In this document: positions 23,170 through 32,892 of the stretch, one piece after another | Position numbering within the stretch: position 1 is the first letter of the stretch | Layout of the letters: each line of letters begins with the position of its first letter | DNA from: Pomphorhynchus laevis | Taxonomy: Eukaryota; Acanthocephala; Palaeacanthocephala; Echinorhynchida; Pomphorhynchidae | Direction: 5' to 3' | DNA: 64,000 nucleotides | NCBI GenBank assembly: GCA_012934845.2 | Contig: WNNJ02000556.1 | Span: forward strand, 1 to 64,000 | Translations under genes and position numbers: made by a program | The notes under the pieces: model-generated | The model's input: the letters and a program-made list of their open reading frames with translations, nothing else | Database searches by the model: none | What the model was told of the DNA's origin: nothing

Positions 23170-25500
23170 ATTTTTTTCTTCATTGGTCGGTTTGATACTA
23201 TCCTCGTGTGGTTGTTTGAATCCTATCAGCATCACTGTACACTACAATTAGCGTAGGTGAACTTCATCAGCAGTGAGCCCACGCCCACATTTCGTGTTTC
23301 GGTCCTGTTACTGTTTCTGCTGAACTCCTTGTCGCTGAAATGCTGGTTTAAATTTGGCTTATATACCAAATTACACGATTAATGTGTTCTATATTTGGTG
23401 TAAGCGGTAACTAATATTCGCAATTCGAATCCACCACACAACGATTTTTTATTTCGTTCTTATACGAAATGTTCACTGGACAGTAAACCGTAAGCTGTCT
23501 TTTTACTATTGTGAATATTGCATACACGAGCCGTTATTCTTCATTGGTCGGTTTGATATTATCCTCGTGTGGTTGTTTGAATCCTATCAACATCACTGTA
23601 CACTACAATTAGCGTAGGTGGACCTCATCAGCAGTGAGCCCACGCCTACATATCGTGTTTCGGTCCTGTCACTGTTTCTACTGAAATTTTTGTCGCCGAA
23701 ATGCTGGTTTAAATTTGGCTTATATACCAAATTACACGATTAATGTGTTCTATATTTGGTGTAAGCGGTAACTTATATTCGCAATTCGAATCCACCAAAC
23801 ACCGATTTTTTATTCCGTTCTTATACGAAATGTTCACTGGACAGTAAACCGTAAGCTGTCTTTTTACTAATGTGAATATTGCTTACACGAGCCGTTATTC
23901 TTCATTGGTCGGTTTGATATTATCCTAACTGCTGATGAGGTCCACCTACGCTGATTGTAGTGTACATTGATGCTGATAGGATTCAAACAACTACACGAGG
24001 ATAATATCAAACCGACCAATGAAGAATAACGGCTCGTGTAAGCAGTATTCACAGTAGTAAAAAGACAGCTTACGGTTTACTGTCCAGTGAACATTTCGTA
24101 TAAGAACGGAATAAAAAATCGGTGTTTGGTGGATTCGAATTGCGAATATAAGTTACCGCTTACACCAAATATAGAACACATTAATCGTGTAATTTGGTAT
24201 ATAAGCCAAATTTAAACCAGCATTTCGGCGACAAAAATTTCAGTAGAAACAGTGACAGGACCGAAACACGATATGTAGGCGTAGGCTCACTTCTGATGAG
24301 GTCCACCCACGCTGATTGTAGTGTACAGTGATTCTGATGGGATTCAAATAACCACACGAGGATAACATCAAACCGATCAATGAGGAATAACGGCTAGTGT
24401 AAGCAATATTCACATTAGTAAAAAGACAGCTTACGGTTTACTGTCCAGTGAACATTTCGTATAAGAACGGAATAAAAAATCGGTGTGTGGTGGATTCGAA
24501 TTGCGAATATAAGTTACCGCCAACACTAAATATAGAACACATTAATTGTGTAATTTGATATATAAGCTAAATATAAACCAGCATTTCGGCGACAAGGAGT
24601 TCAGCTGAAACAGTGACAGGACCGAAACACGAAATGTTGGCGTGGATTCACTGCTGATGAGGTTCACCCACGCTGATTGTAGTGTACAGTGATGCTGATT
24701 GGATATAAACAACCACACGAGGATACTATCAAATCGATCAATGAAGAATAACGGCTCGTGTCAGCAATATTTACAGTAGTAAATAGACAGCTTTCGGTTT
24801 ACTGTCCAGTGAACATTTCGTATATGAACATTATAAAAAATCGGTGTGTGGTGGATTCGAATTGCGACGATTTGTTACCGCCCACACCAAATATAGAACA
24901 CATTAATTGCGTAATTTGGTATATAAGCTAAATATAAATCAGCATTTCGGCGACAAAAAGTTCAGCAGGAACAGTGACAGTACCGAAACACGAAATGTAG
25001 GCGTGGGCTCACTGCTGATGAAGTTCACCCACGCTAATTGTAGTGTACAGTGATGCTGATAGGATTCAAACAACCACTTAAGGATAATATCAAACCGACC
25101 AATGAAGACTAAAGGCTCGTGTAAGCAATATTCACATTGGTAAAAAGACAGCTTACGGTTTACTGTCCAGTGAACTATTCGTATAAGAACGGAATAAAAA
25201 ATCGGTGTGTGGTGGATTCGAATTGCGAATATTTGTTACCGCCCACACCAAATATAGAACACATTAATTGCGTAATTTGGTATATAATCCAAATATAAAC
25301 CAGCATTACGGCGACAAGTAGTTCAGCAGAAACAGTAAAAGGACTGAAACACGAAATGTAGGCGTGGGCTCACTGCTGATTAGGTCCACCCACGCTGATT
25401 GTAGTGTACAGTTATGCTGATATGATTCAAACAACCGCACTAGGATAATTTCAGACCGACTAATGAAGAATGATGGCTCGTGTAAGCAATATTTACAGTT
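23170..25500. repeat. 361-bp satellite array with central inversion
   Basis: The anchor cattggtcggtttgatatta recurs at 23,181, 23,542 and 23,903 in one orientation. Its complement recurs near 24,017, 24,378, 24,739, 25,100 and 25,461 in the other. Every step is exactly 361 bp. About two units lie left of the turn and about four and a half right of it. The arms meet around a spacer of about 70 bp (23,927-23,997). The first unit on the right is almost identical to the second on the left, sharing private variants such as gtttggtgg and atttcagtagaaac, so the inversion is recent. Each unit carries a conserved structured motif with CTGATGA and GAAAC. Confidence 0.95.
23594..23666 (-). ncRNA. Pseudoknotted hammerhead-like motif of the satellite (best copy)
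   Basis: Reading 5' to 3' on the minus strand: GGACC, GAA, ACAC, then GCGTGGG, CACTG, CTGATGA, GGTCC, CCTACGC, then GTGT, A, CAGTG. The pairs GGACC/GGTCC (stem II, 5 bp), CACTG/CAGTG (stem I, 5 bp) and ACAC/GTGT (stem III, 4 bp) surround exactly the hammerhead core strings CTGATGA, GAA(A) and UA. A fourth helix, GCGTGGG/CCTACGC, joins the linkers. The three core strands come in the cyclic order reverse to that of all known hammerheads, so the stems must cross. Units with the opposite orientation carry it on the plus strand (for example 24,258-24,330 and 24,619-24,691). Catalysis is unproven. Confidence 0.5.
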
Positions 25501-26090
25501 TGATCAATTTATTAATCAGATCAGCTAACCAAATCTTTATATGTTAAATATTATTTATAAATTAATAAATAATGCTAAATAAAATTTCAATAATTGTGTA
25601 ATTATACTGGAGTTTCGAACGATAAACGATTTTACGAATTTCATGATTATCGCACAATCAAAAATTGCTGATTTACATAAAAAGAGAAACAGTGACTTCA
25701 CTCGTCGCTGATTTATACTCATACATTGTGTTGATCGCGGTATGTTAGCTGACACTTTGAGTATCAAACGATAAACGGTTTTGCTAACCATTAATTTTCG
25801 TTTCTGCCAAGGCCATGGTTTCAATCGGCATATCTTGATATTGAGTTAGGTATCTTACCCCTTTCATGCGTAATCGACGGTGATAAAATATTGCGTCAAC
25901 ATAATGGCACTAAAACCTTTAATCTAAGACCCATTAAAAGTCGTAAAGCCTGTTTTACAATATGTAGATAAATCATTTGATGTATACATGTAGTAATTCT
26001 AGCGCTAGATTCAGTGCCTGGTCGAGTGAATATTTTTTGATGTAATAATGTTTAACATACATGTGATTGGTGACCTGGATAGACTCAAAC
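25500..26090. other. Unassigned stretch after the satellite
   Basis: An 89-residue minus-strand frame at 25,555-25,824 has no recognisable motif. No repeat shared with other parts of the window. Confidence 0.4.
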
Positions 26091-26420
26091 GTAATCTGAA
26101 GAGAGCTAGGTGGGCCCTGAAACGGGCTTAGCATCTGTCATTGAATAGGGAAATTCAAATGCGCCTCTGAGGCACTTGGGCTATCTCGGGATTAGTTTTT
26201 TTTCAAGAGGACGTCCCCCAGAGCAAAGACTAAGGTTTCTCAAGCTCCTCATACCGCGATTACCGAGTATAGTCTGCCTCGATTGGACTCTCCAGGATGG
26301 TGAAAGACCCCGGGTGGTTTAGTCGGAGAGCGGCGTGTTAGATTGGCTGGAGGGATCAGATCCCGCTGGACCTGAGGGCGTAAAGATTTTGAAAAAGACT
26401 GCAGTTGATTGACTATCATT
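26090..26420 (+). repeat. GC-richer block with tRNA-like promoter boxes (SINE candidate)
   Basis: Composition changes sharply to near-balanced G+C. TGGTTTAGTCGG (26,315-26,326) fits a pol III A box, and GGATCAGATCC (26,352-26,362) fits a B box with two differences, at a spacing close to that of tRNA genes. A complete cloverleaf is not evident, so this is not called a tRNA. It could be a tRNA-derived SINE head or part of a decayed LINE; only one copy is present. Confidence 0.35.
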
Positions 26421-26849
26421 TTTTAAACTCACATTTTTTCTTTTTTTGCCTGTTTTTCTGGCCAATGTATTTGTTATTTAACAATTCCTTATTATTACAA
26501 GTGAGGTAGTATACAAATCAGACTCCAGCTCGAGATTTTGACAAAAATCGAACGAGTAAGCGTTGTCCAGCATAACTCGTTTGTTTTCATAGTGCTTTCG
26601 TACCAGATGAAAATTGTCGACCGAACATCTTCCTTAAAGTACTTGGGAATGCCTACTTGCTTCCACCCTGAATTTAATAAGTTTGTTAACATCTTATTTA
26701 CAAGCCAATTTAAGAGGACTTCGTAATTTATATATTGTAATATATAATAATTAATTAAACATAAATATTATTAATGTACATATTGCAATATTATAATGAA
26801 TTATTAAAAATTTTTTTTTTGAAATTCACATTTTATTACATTATTTTTT

Positions 26850-26960
26850 TAAATAGTTGATAATGATCCATTATTGATAAATAATTATTGGAGCTGGATC
26901 AAAGAAAAGAAATTATTTTTGATATTTCGCTAACTTCTGTTGGCGAAATATTATTATAAT
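26850..26960. repeat. Second PLE family terminus
   Basis: gttgataatgatccattatt, attattggagctggatcaaa and gatatttcgctaacttctgt match the terminus at 28,190-28,300. It ends in tggcgaaatatt, so the last part forms a short palindrome, probably a fusion of two ends. Confidence 0.7.
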
Positions 26961-26984
26961 AAATGTTATTAATAATATTATTTG

Positions 26985-27640
26985 CTAGTCAGATTCAATA
27001 AATTCGACAGAGCGAGGTGTTTGGCCTTCGCCCAACCGCACACATTGGCATGGCTGCACGTAATTCTCAATGAGGCGTCACTGATCGCTTTTCCGTCACT
27101 CCAATTTTGCGCCCTAATTCGTATGTGGTTATGGATTCCATTAACGCCCATCGCCTACATGTGCAGCCGATGATACCGTCACGGCGATCGTTATAGGTTG
27201 CACGCTCTAACTAGCCAGTTCGGAGACTTCTGAGGCGTCAGCCATGATGCTATTCGGGACGTTTTCTTTCGCGCCATCCAACGAGCGAGGATGCACATGG
27301 GGTTGGAAACGCGTCACTTCCTACCGGACTTATAGGGGAGACCGGCAGATATCCTTCTCTATGGGGACCCACTCGAGTAGACAGCTTTGGAGGATGGAAC
27401 GACAGGGGGCGAGGCTTTGATCCGTAAAATCGCCACTTTTGAAAATCGAATAGTAGGCACCCCTTACCCGATAGCAGCTACAAGGATATTCCAGGAAGCG
27501 TCGGTGGTCTTGACGCGCGGAAATGCGCGAGCGATTTTGGTTTCATTGGAAAACAGCGAAGTAGCAGTAGCTACAGCCGCAATCGTGTCCCCTCCCGAGC
27601 CACACATATTCACAGAGAACGACGTCCTGTCATTTCATCG
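26985..27640 (+). mobile_element. LINE 3' fragment with restriction-like endonuclease (family B)
   Basis: Conceptual segments in order: FDRARCLAFAQPHTLAWLHV, MWLWIPLTPIAYMCSR, DRHGDRYRLHALTS, SHDAIRDVFFRAIQRARMH, RPADILLYGDP, then ATRIFQEASVVLTRGNARAI. This is the same layout as the fragment at 1.9-2.6 kb: LRLG-type block, Cys/His knuckle, RH-type block, PD-like block, RGNA tail. The knuckle Cys residues are partly lost, and stops occur near 27,171, 27,230 and 27,335. The reading frame from 27,387 continues without a break into calmodulin-like sequence. Confidence 0.65.
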
Positions 27641-27644
27641 CACA

Positions 27645-27915
27645 AACCTGGGACAACGAAACCTCATGTCATTAACGACAGAAACTAACCTACAGGAGAC
27701 AATCAACGAGGTGGTCACGGATAACAAGGGATCCTTTGACTTTATCTAATCACTCAAGATGACAGGCACGAAAATGAGGAAAACTGACATCAAGGAGGAA
27801 TACTGCGAGTCATTCAAGGTTTTCGATAAGGACGAGGACGGTTTCACATCGGCATCCGAGCTACGGCAAATCGTGACCAACCTAGGAGAAAGTTGACCGA
27901 CGATAAGGAACTACA
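27645..27915 (+). pseudogene. Calmodulin pseudogene fragment, intronless
   Basis: TNLQETINEVVTDNKGSFDF (to 27,743) aligns with the end of calmodulin EF-hand 2 ([20 protein letters not shown]). After a stop in place of the Glu of the PEF tripeptide, the same frame gives [22 protein letters not shown] and [11 protein letters not shown], which match the central helix and EF-hand 3. A one-base loss at about 27,893 then shifts the frame, and LTDDKEL follows in another frame. About 80 residues of calmodulin are present, with no intron. EF-hand 1 and 4 are missing. Upstream the frame is continuous with a LINE tail. Calmodulin normally binds four calcium ions; this copy cannot make a working protein. 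A LINE-made retrocopy is the simplest origin. Confidence 0.85.
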
Positions 27916-28054
27916 GAATTTTAATAAACGCGAGTGAATCGAATCAAACGAGTTTATTATCATTTCTTTTTCGTTATTATAAATTATTTAAAAAATATTT
28001 TTTTTTATCGAAATGGCAAGAAGCCCCGCCCCGCAAGAGGTAGAAAATTTATTA

Positions 28055-28086
28055 AATTTTCGATTCAAATTTGGAATCATCATCAG
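28055..28086 (-). ncRNA. Hammerhead-like core, PLE type
   Basis: Minus strand: CTGATGA, T, GATTC, loop of eight, GAATC, GAAAAT. The stem II is perfect, and its sequence differs from that of the copies at 51.1 kb (GATAGC/GCTATC) and 28.27 kb (GCTAAC/GTTAGC), so both sides changed together. Stem III and the cleavage-site strand are not visible nearby. Confidence 0.5.
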
Positions 28087-28149
28087 AAATTGTATATAGT
28101 TATTAAAAAATAATTTTAACCAGTGAATAATATTGAATAAATAAATAAT

Positions 28150-28310
28150 ATTTTATTTGACATTCACATTTTATTTCATTAATAGTTTTAATAGTTGAGA
28201 ATGATCCATTATTGATAAATAATTATTGGGGCCGGAGCAAAGAAAGGAGAAAATTATTTTTGATATTTCGCTAACTTCTGTTAGCATATTCAGAAAATTA
28301 CAATGTTTTT
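28150..28310 (-). repeat. Second PLE family terminus with hammerhead-like core
   Basis: Contains gttgagaatgatccattatt, attattggggccggagcaaa and, at 28,263-28,292, atatttcgctaacttctg with ttagcatattcag. The stem GCTAAC/GTTAGC is perfect; the CTGANGA position reads CTGAATA, so the core is mutated. Confidence 0.65.
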
Positions 28311-28559
28311 TAAAATATACATGCTTTTATAAAACATTCAAAACGATCGCCGCTATTTGCTTTTGGCAGGTGCTGCTGTTGTTAGCGATAAACAGATGTT
28401 TCCAGTGTTGTTTGAGTTGTGACACGATTTCGGCAACTTTTGAAGATACATAAAATGCAATAATAAGAGGATGATTCAAAATAGTGTAGAAACAAAAATA
28501 ATAACCATAATATTTCCATTCAAATTAAATAATTTAGAAAAATATAAACAATATAATTT

Positions 28560-28860
28560 ATATTAGATTAAGATACACTAAATAATCACATTTCATCAAA
28601 GGAAATACTCCATTAGCATATATTTGGTTCCGCTGCTATGTTGGGTCGAAGAATAATGACCGAAACCTGATAACATAGCAGTTCCACCTGATGACCTCTA
28701 CTTCATAACAATCGACATTTATTTTCAATTTCAAATTTTTACTTGATATAAATATAAATTGTATAGAATCTTATAATTTTGTATTATTTATGTTTATTTT
28801 TGATTTATGAATCGTATAAAATACGTAGACTCAGTAATCTGTCCGGATTAATTCACACTC
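28560..28860 (+). repeat. Naiad terminal repeat
   Basis: Core at 28,625-28,700: ggttccgctgctatgttggg, gtcgaagaa, atgaccgaaacctgataac, atagcagttccacctgatga. The first helix reads GGTT/GACC where other copies have GGCC/GGCC, a compensatory change. Ends at acgtagactcagtaatctg. Confidence 0.8.
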
Positions 28861-28969
28861 TTTCGTATTTAATATTATTAAAATATTAAATTTACACTAT
28901 ACAAATCAACAAAATATTATTTAAAATAAATTTAAACTATTAAGCGAAAAAATTTTATGCATCGATAAT

Positions 28970-29290
28970 AAACAATGCTTTGCATTAGAATAAGGTGCGC
29001 TAAATAATCAAATTTTATCAGATGAAACATGCCATTAGCGCGTATTTGACAATGCTGTTATGTTGGGTCGAGGAATATGGGCCAAATCCTGATAGCATAG
29101 CAGTTCCTCCTGATGACCTTTAATTCATAATCTCTTATTTATTAGGCAATTCATAAATATTTACTTTTATTTTAAATCACAATTTAAAATTTTAACTGGT
29201 AAAAAATATAAATTGTATAAAATATTATATAATTATTTATTTTTATTTTTATTTATAGTATAAAATTCGTAGACTCAGTTAGCTGGTTTA
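28970..29290 (+). repeat. Naiad terminal repeat
   Basis: Begins with the RT-tail remnant and runs through gctgttatgttgggtcgagg, gatagcatagcagttcctcc and tgatgacc to cgtagactcagttagctgg near 29,270. Stem I (GAGGAA/TTCCTC) is perfect here with a GTC before it. Tandem with the copy at 28,560. Confidence 0.8.
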
Positions 29291-29635
29291 TTGCAAATTG
29301 GAATTTGCAAAATTTTATTAATTGTTTTAAATTTCATTGTAGCTTAAAATGGCAACAGTAATTTTAATTTTAAATTTTAACTTTATATATCTATTATATA
29401 AAATCTCATATAATTATTATTTATAATAATATTATAAATAATATTTATTTTTTTTGATTTGCAAATTTTTTTACAACATGATATTGTATTTAATAATATT
29501 TATTTCTGATTTATTTATTATTGTATTATTCAAGTTGTGCAACAGCATCAGTTACTGACATATTTTTCATAATTATTTTTCATAATCATATTATATAATT
29601 CTGTATTTTATTATTTTGGTAAATACATAGTTTAT
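29291..29635. other. AT-rich spacer
   Basis: Low-complexity A/T runs only. Confidence 0.5.
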
Positions 29636-30240
29636 GTACAACTCCGCCATGGCCAGTCCCGAGCCCGTGTTGAGAAAGAAGGAGTGTTGGCCATAGACTT
29701 CGTGACAAGTCAGTTGTAAAACAAAACCGTCGCATCAACATTACGAAATGGTGTCTCAATGAATTTCGCGAAAGGCGATACAATAATACGGTCGCGTTCT
29801 TCTCGCAAGCGAACATCAACCAACAATAAGGCCAATCGACATGACTCTGGAAAAAGTGGACTTCGTAACGAAGCAGAACAAACGCTGAAGAAAAATAAGA
29901 AATGACAGTTTATGTATAGTGGCCGCTGCGATCAAATGGTTGCTTGCAAAGCCACTATAAATTTTTACACAAAAAAATAATTGATACAAGCAAAACCAGT
30001 TGACGGAGCAAATATCAATGAAATGAAAATGCGACTAACAGATGTGAAGGGAGTAGAAGTACGAATGCAAGAAGGTAAAGAACAGTTCAAAACTAAAATG
30101 GTTGCAGTGTAACAGGATCGACGACCAAGGTTTAAGAAGAATTATTGGGCATATAGAAGATTATACTCAGTGAAGCGTATAGATAAAAAAGAGAATATGA
30201 AAAAGTCAAAAAAAACGAAAGAGAGTTAATTTTTAGAAAT
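29636..30240 (+). repeat. SINE/RTE-like copy with twister-like start
   Basis: Opens with ccgccatggccagtcccgag, cccgtgttgagaaagaagga and gtgttgg, then catagacttcgtgacaag, gtaaaacaaaaccgtcgcat. The same order recurs at 33,020. The first 55 bases resemble the twister ribozyme consensus (CCAATGCCGGTCCCAAGCCC, then a GGATAAA-like and a GGAGGG-like block), a motif carried by RTE-related repeats and by schistosome repeats. The tail (30,000-30,110) has a short frame, NINEMKMRLTDVKG, of unknown meaning. Confidence 0.5.
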
Positions 30241-30274
30241 TAACTCCTGATCTGTATTTTAAATTTTAAAACAT

Positions 30275-30525
30275 TCAGATATAGTTGAACGACAACAAAA
30301 ATAATTTAGATATTTCGCTAGTAACTACTAGCGAAAAAATAATAAATAAAATATAATAAAAATAATATAATAAATAATAATATAATAAATATTTATTAAT
30401 AAAATTTATTAATAAAATTTAATATTTCTGAAGTGTTAATTTCTGAAGATGTTAGTAGTTTCTAGAGAAATATAAAAATATGTTTTTTTGTCGTTCAGCT
30501 ATACCTGATTGTTTCTGGATATTAA
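30275..30525. repeat. Inverted pair of PLE-like termini
   Basis: Left arm: tcagatatagttgaacgaca, then atatttcgctagtaactact at 30,311. Right arm (complement): a CTGAAGAT core at 30,443, agaaatataaa, ttgtcgttcagctatacctga ending near 30,515. The two are diverged inverted copies of one terminus. At 30,313-30,336 TTTCGCTAGT/ACTAGCGAAA forms a perfect 10-bp hairpin. A third relative lies at about 20,025-20,075 (ttgttatcgttcaactatat). The hammerhead-like stem here differs from those of the other family members. Confidence 0.6.
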
Positions 30526-30574
30526 AAAGAGTTAATTTTGCAAAGAGGAGAGGTAAGGTAAAGTAAACGAAACC

Positions 30575-30885
30575 AGATTTTTGATATAGAGTTGGCTAGT
30601 GATGTTTGGAAAAGTGAATTGAGGTATGTTCCAAAGGACAAATACACAATTTCTAGTTTATTCTCATTTGTCTTTATATCATGGGATTATGAGTAATATT
30701 ATGGACTTGAGAAATTTGAAATAATCCCAAGCCATTGAAGAGTTCGAAATAATGTTGCTATAAAACTTTTATTTATATTGATATCGTCCTACAAAGATCA
30801 TAAATTTGCAAAAATATCATCGAGATATTATGGGATAGAGTTTGCTAGTGATGTGTGGAAAAGTGAATTGAGATATACTCGGAAA
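30575..30885 (+). repeat. Diverged direct repeat of about 50 bp with an open frame
   Basis: gatatagagttggctagtga (30,580) and gggatagagtttgctagtga (30,830), each followed by tgt(t/g)tggaaaagtgaattga, lie 250 bp apart. In one frame both encode IE(L/F)ASDVWKSELRY. The frame-conserving similarity hints at a duplicated coding fragment, but no protein family was recognised. Confidence 0.5.
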
Positions 30886-31042
30886 ATGATGTATATATTA
30901 CTTGCATCACTCCGAAGATGTTTAAAAAACGATTTTATATATTTAATTATTTTTGAACACCCAACTATTTGAAATCCCTAAATTCGTTGCATATGTTGGT
31001 TTGAATAAAAATCAGCATTACAAATTATAAGGATTATTAGTA

Positions 31043-31048
31043 TTTATT
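31043..31048 (-). promoter_or_regulatory. Candidate polyadenylation signal of PGM3
   Basis: AATAAA on the minus strand starts inside the TAA stop codon of the mutase gene. If used, the 3' untranslated region would be only a few tens of bases. In such AT-rich DNA the hexamer also occurs by chance. Confidence 0.35.
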
Positions 31049-32892
31049 TAAAACAAAATGTACGCGGTTAATAGGCCGTAAATTTCATTTGCCACATAAT
31101 CAACAACTTTGCTATCATTAGCTTCTACGTATATACGAATCGCTCGCTCGGTGCCTGATGGACGGACAAAAGCACGGACCTTATTGTTACTATATTTATC
31201 CAAAAGGTTTTTGATCCCATTTGCCAAATCACTTGGTTGAATGCATATACATTCTGGGCCTTTTATAACTAACTTTTGTTTCACTTTGTTCTTTTCTACA
31301 TTATCTGGAACTGAGCTTGGTGTCCACTTTAACAGCTTGTTATATAAATTATCGTATAGATTATACCAATCGCGGCAGCTCATTTTAAAATATGATAGTA
31401 CGCATTCTATGTCTAGTAATAATGTCAGTGCATCACCAACTGTTTGGTTGATAAGCCTACTTAAGTTAAAGAGTGCATTATATATTTCCCGATCTTTTAG
31501 ATTGCTAGCGCTTTCAGATAAGCTTTTAAGTCTGCTCTTAACTTTTTTGTTGAAAAGTACTGTGCCGTGACCGTTTGCTTCAAAATATACACCAATATCA
31601 AAATTGGTATATGCTTCCAGATGCAGATTCTTTACACCTGTATCGGTAATGATAACTGGCAAATTAAGGATATCCCTTAAGTATTGCGTACAGTTTCCAT
31701 TAGAGTATGCAGTTTGAACTGCTCCAATGCTTGGCAAATATTCTCTTGTCTTTGATAAGCGAGATAAACGGTCAATTAGGTATTTAGCCATTAGAACACA
31801 AATGCGATCACCATCCAGCAATCGAATTTGCCGCTTGTTGTCATTACTGATGCCCATGTTTTCATCGTCAACCATATAATACAATATTCTATCTGCATCA
31901 CCATCAAAAGATATGCAATGATCTAAATCACTACATTGTAAACTAGACATTTGTTCAGGTAGTGATTGATTTGCCTTAACAAAGTCAGATCCACAATTTT
32001 TGTTCAGCGTTTCGTAATCTCTTACGCACACACTGGACAGGCTACCCATTTCGCATATTGAAGCTATTAACCGTGATGAATCATTGTTGATTATTTGAAC
32101 ATTTTTGGTATTAACAAATCCGGTTGATGACAGGTAACTAAGCATCTTTTCCAGTTTTGGACCACCTATGCCATTTGCGGCGTCAACAATTGCAGAAATA
32201 TTAATAATGTCACTATTGCCTTTGATTTCTCTCATTACCTTGATGTACATCGAGCCGAAATGCTGAAAATATCGTTCTTCTAGATTTTTATCTACTATTG
32301 ATAGTTGATCGGTAAATCGGGTGTTTACCAAATTTGTCATAAAATGAAGTTGTGGTGTTGTTAAAAAGCTAAAGTTAACGCTCCTTACCTTTAACCTAGA
32401 ACATATCTCAGCTATCAGCAATGCGAATTGTTCGTTGTTTAATCTAGTATCATATCCTAATAATACAGTTGTGCTCATATGAATATTCGCAAATTCTGAT
32501 TCATCGGTCGCTGGAAATATATGATCCGGATTTCTCGGAAGTAAACCTATAAATTGGTCCAAGATTTCCTCAATATTACATTCAGAACAGTTGACTATTT
32601 TGTCAGCTAAGATTTCCCAACTTTCTTCGAGCATGCAACCATCAGGGTCGATCAATTTTACTCCATTGTCTGTCCATGGATTATGTGATGCTGTTATCAT
32701 AATTCCAATGGCTGCGTTTTTGTAAATCGCACGAAATATTGCGACAATCGCTATACGGGAGCATATAAATGGCATATTTTCCGATAGAGTACGAAACCCA
32801 GCAGTTCCATATGAATACGCTTGTTGGTTAGGATTCGGGTATTGCTGTAATATAGCCTTGCAGATATCCTTAATCCATTTCGAATATAGCAT
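31048..32892 (-). CDS. PGM3: Phosphoacetylglucosamine mutase (AGM1)
   Basis: Converts N-acetylglucosamine-6-phosphate to the 1-phosphate, the step before UDP-GlcNAc synthesis, in the cytosol. All four alpha-phosphohexomutase signatures are present (numbered from the chosen Met): the catalytic serine loop GIMITASHNP (Ser at about 69), the magnesium loop SFDGDADRILYY (about 328-339), the sugar-binding GVYFEANGHGTVLF (about 434-447) and the phosphate-binding FVRPSGTE (about 575-582). The N-terminal YGTAGFRT and the TTPQLHFM and VQTAYSNGN blocks are typical of AGM1, not of phosphoglucomutases. The ATG at 32,892 places YGTAGF about 27 residues in, as in relatives; the frame upstream has no ATG before a stop. 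At about 614 residues it is longer than the usual 540-odd, with extra residues between the first domain blocks and around 270-300. It is a single uninterrupted exon with no broken motif, so probably functional. Nearest neighbours are repeats. Confidence 0.93.
   Translation of the reverse strand: MLYSKWIKDICKAILQQYPNPNQQAYSYGTAGFRTLSENMPFICSRIAIVAIFRAIYKNAAIGIMITASHNPWTDNGVKLIDPDGCMLEESWEILADKIVNCSECNIEEILDQFIGLLPRNPDHIFPATDESEFANIHMSTTVLLGYDTRLNNEQFALLIAEICSRLKVRSVNFSFLTTPQLHFMTNLVNTRFTDQLSIVDKNLEERYFQHFGSMYIKVMREIKGNSDIINISAIVDAANGIGGPKLEKMLSYLSSTGFVNTKNVQIINNDSSRLIASICEMGSLSSVCVRDYETLNKNCGSDFVKANQSLPEQMSSLQCSDLDHCISFDGDADRILYYMVDDENMGISNDNKRQIRLLDGDRICVLMAKYLIDRLSRLSKTREYLPSIGAVQTAYSNGNCTQYLRDILNLPVIITDTGVKNLHLEAYTNFDIGVYFEANGHGTVLFNKKVKSRLKSLSESASNLKDREIYNALFNLSRLINQTVGDALTLLLDIECVLSYFKMSCRDWYNLYDNLYNKLLKWTPSSVPDNVEKNKVKQKLVIKGPECICIQPSDLANGIKNLLDKYSNNKVRAFVRPSGTERAIRIYVEANDSKVVDYVANEIYGLLTAYILF

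Noticed and set aside
24619-24691. Type II hammerhead in the satellite (GGACC-GAAA ... CTGATGA-GGTCC)
   Set aside because: The 26 bases between GAAA and CTGATGA cannot hold both stem III and stem I with a UH; only the crossed-strand reading accounts for all helices.
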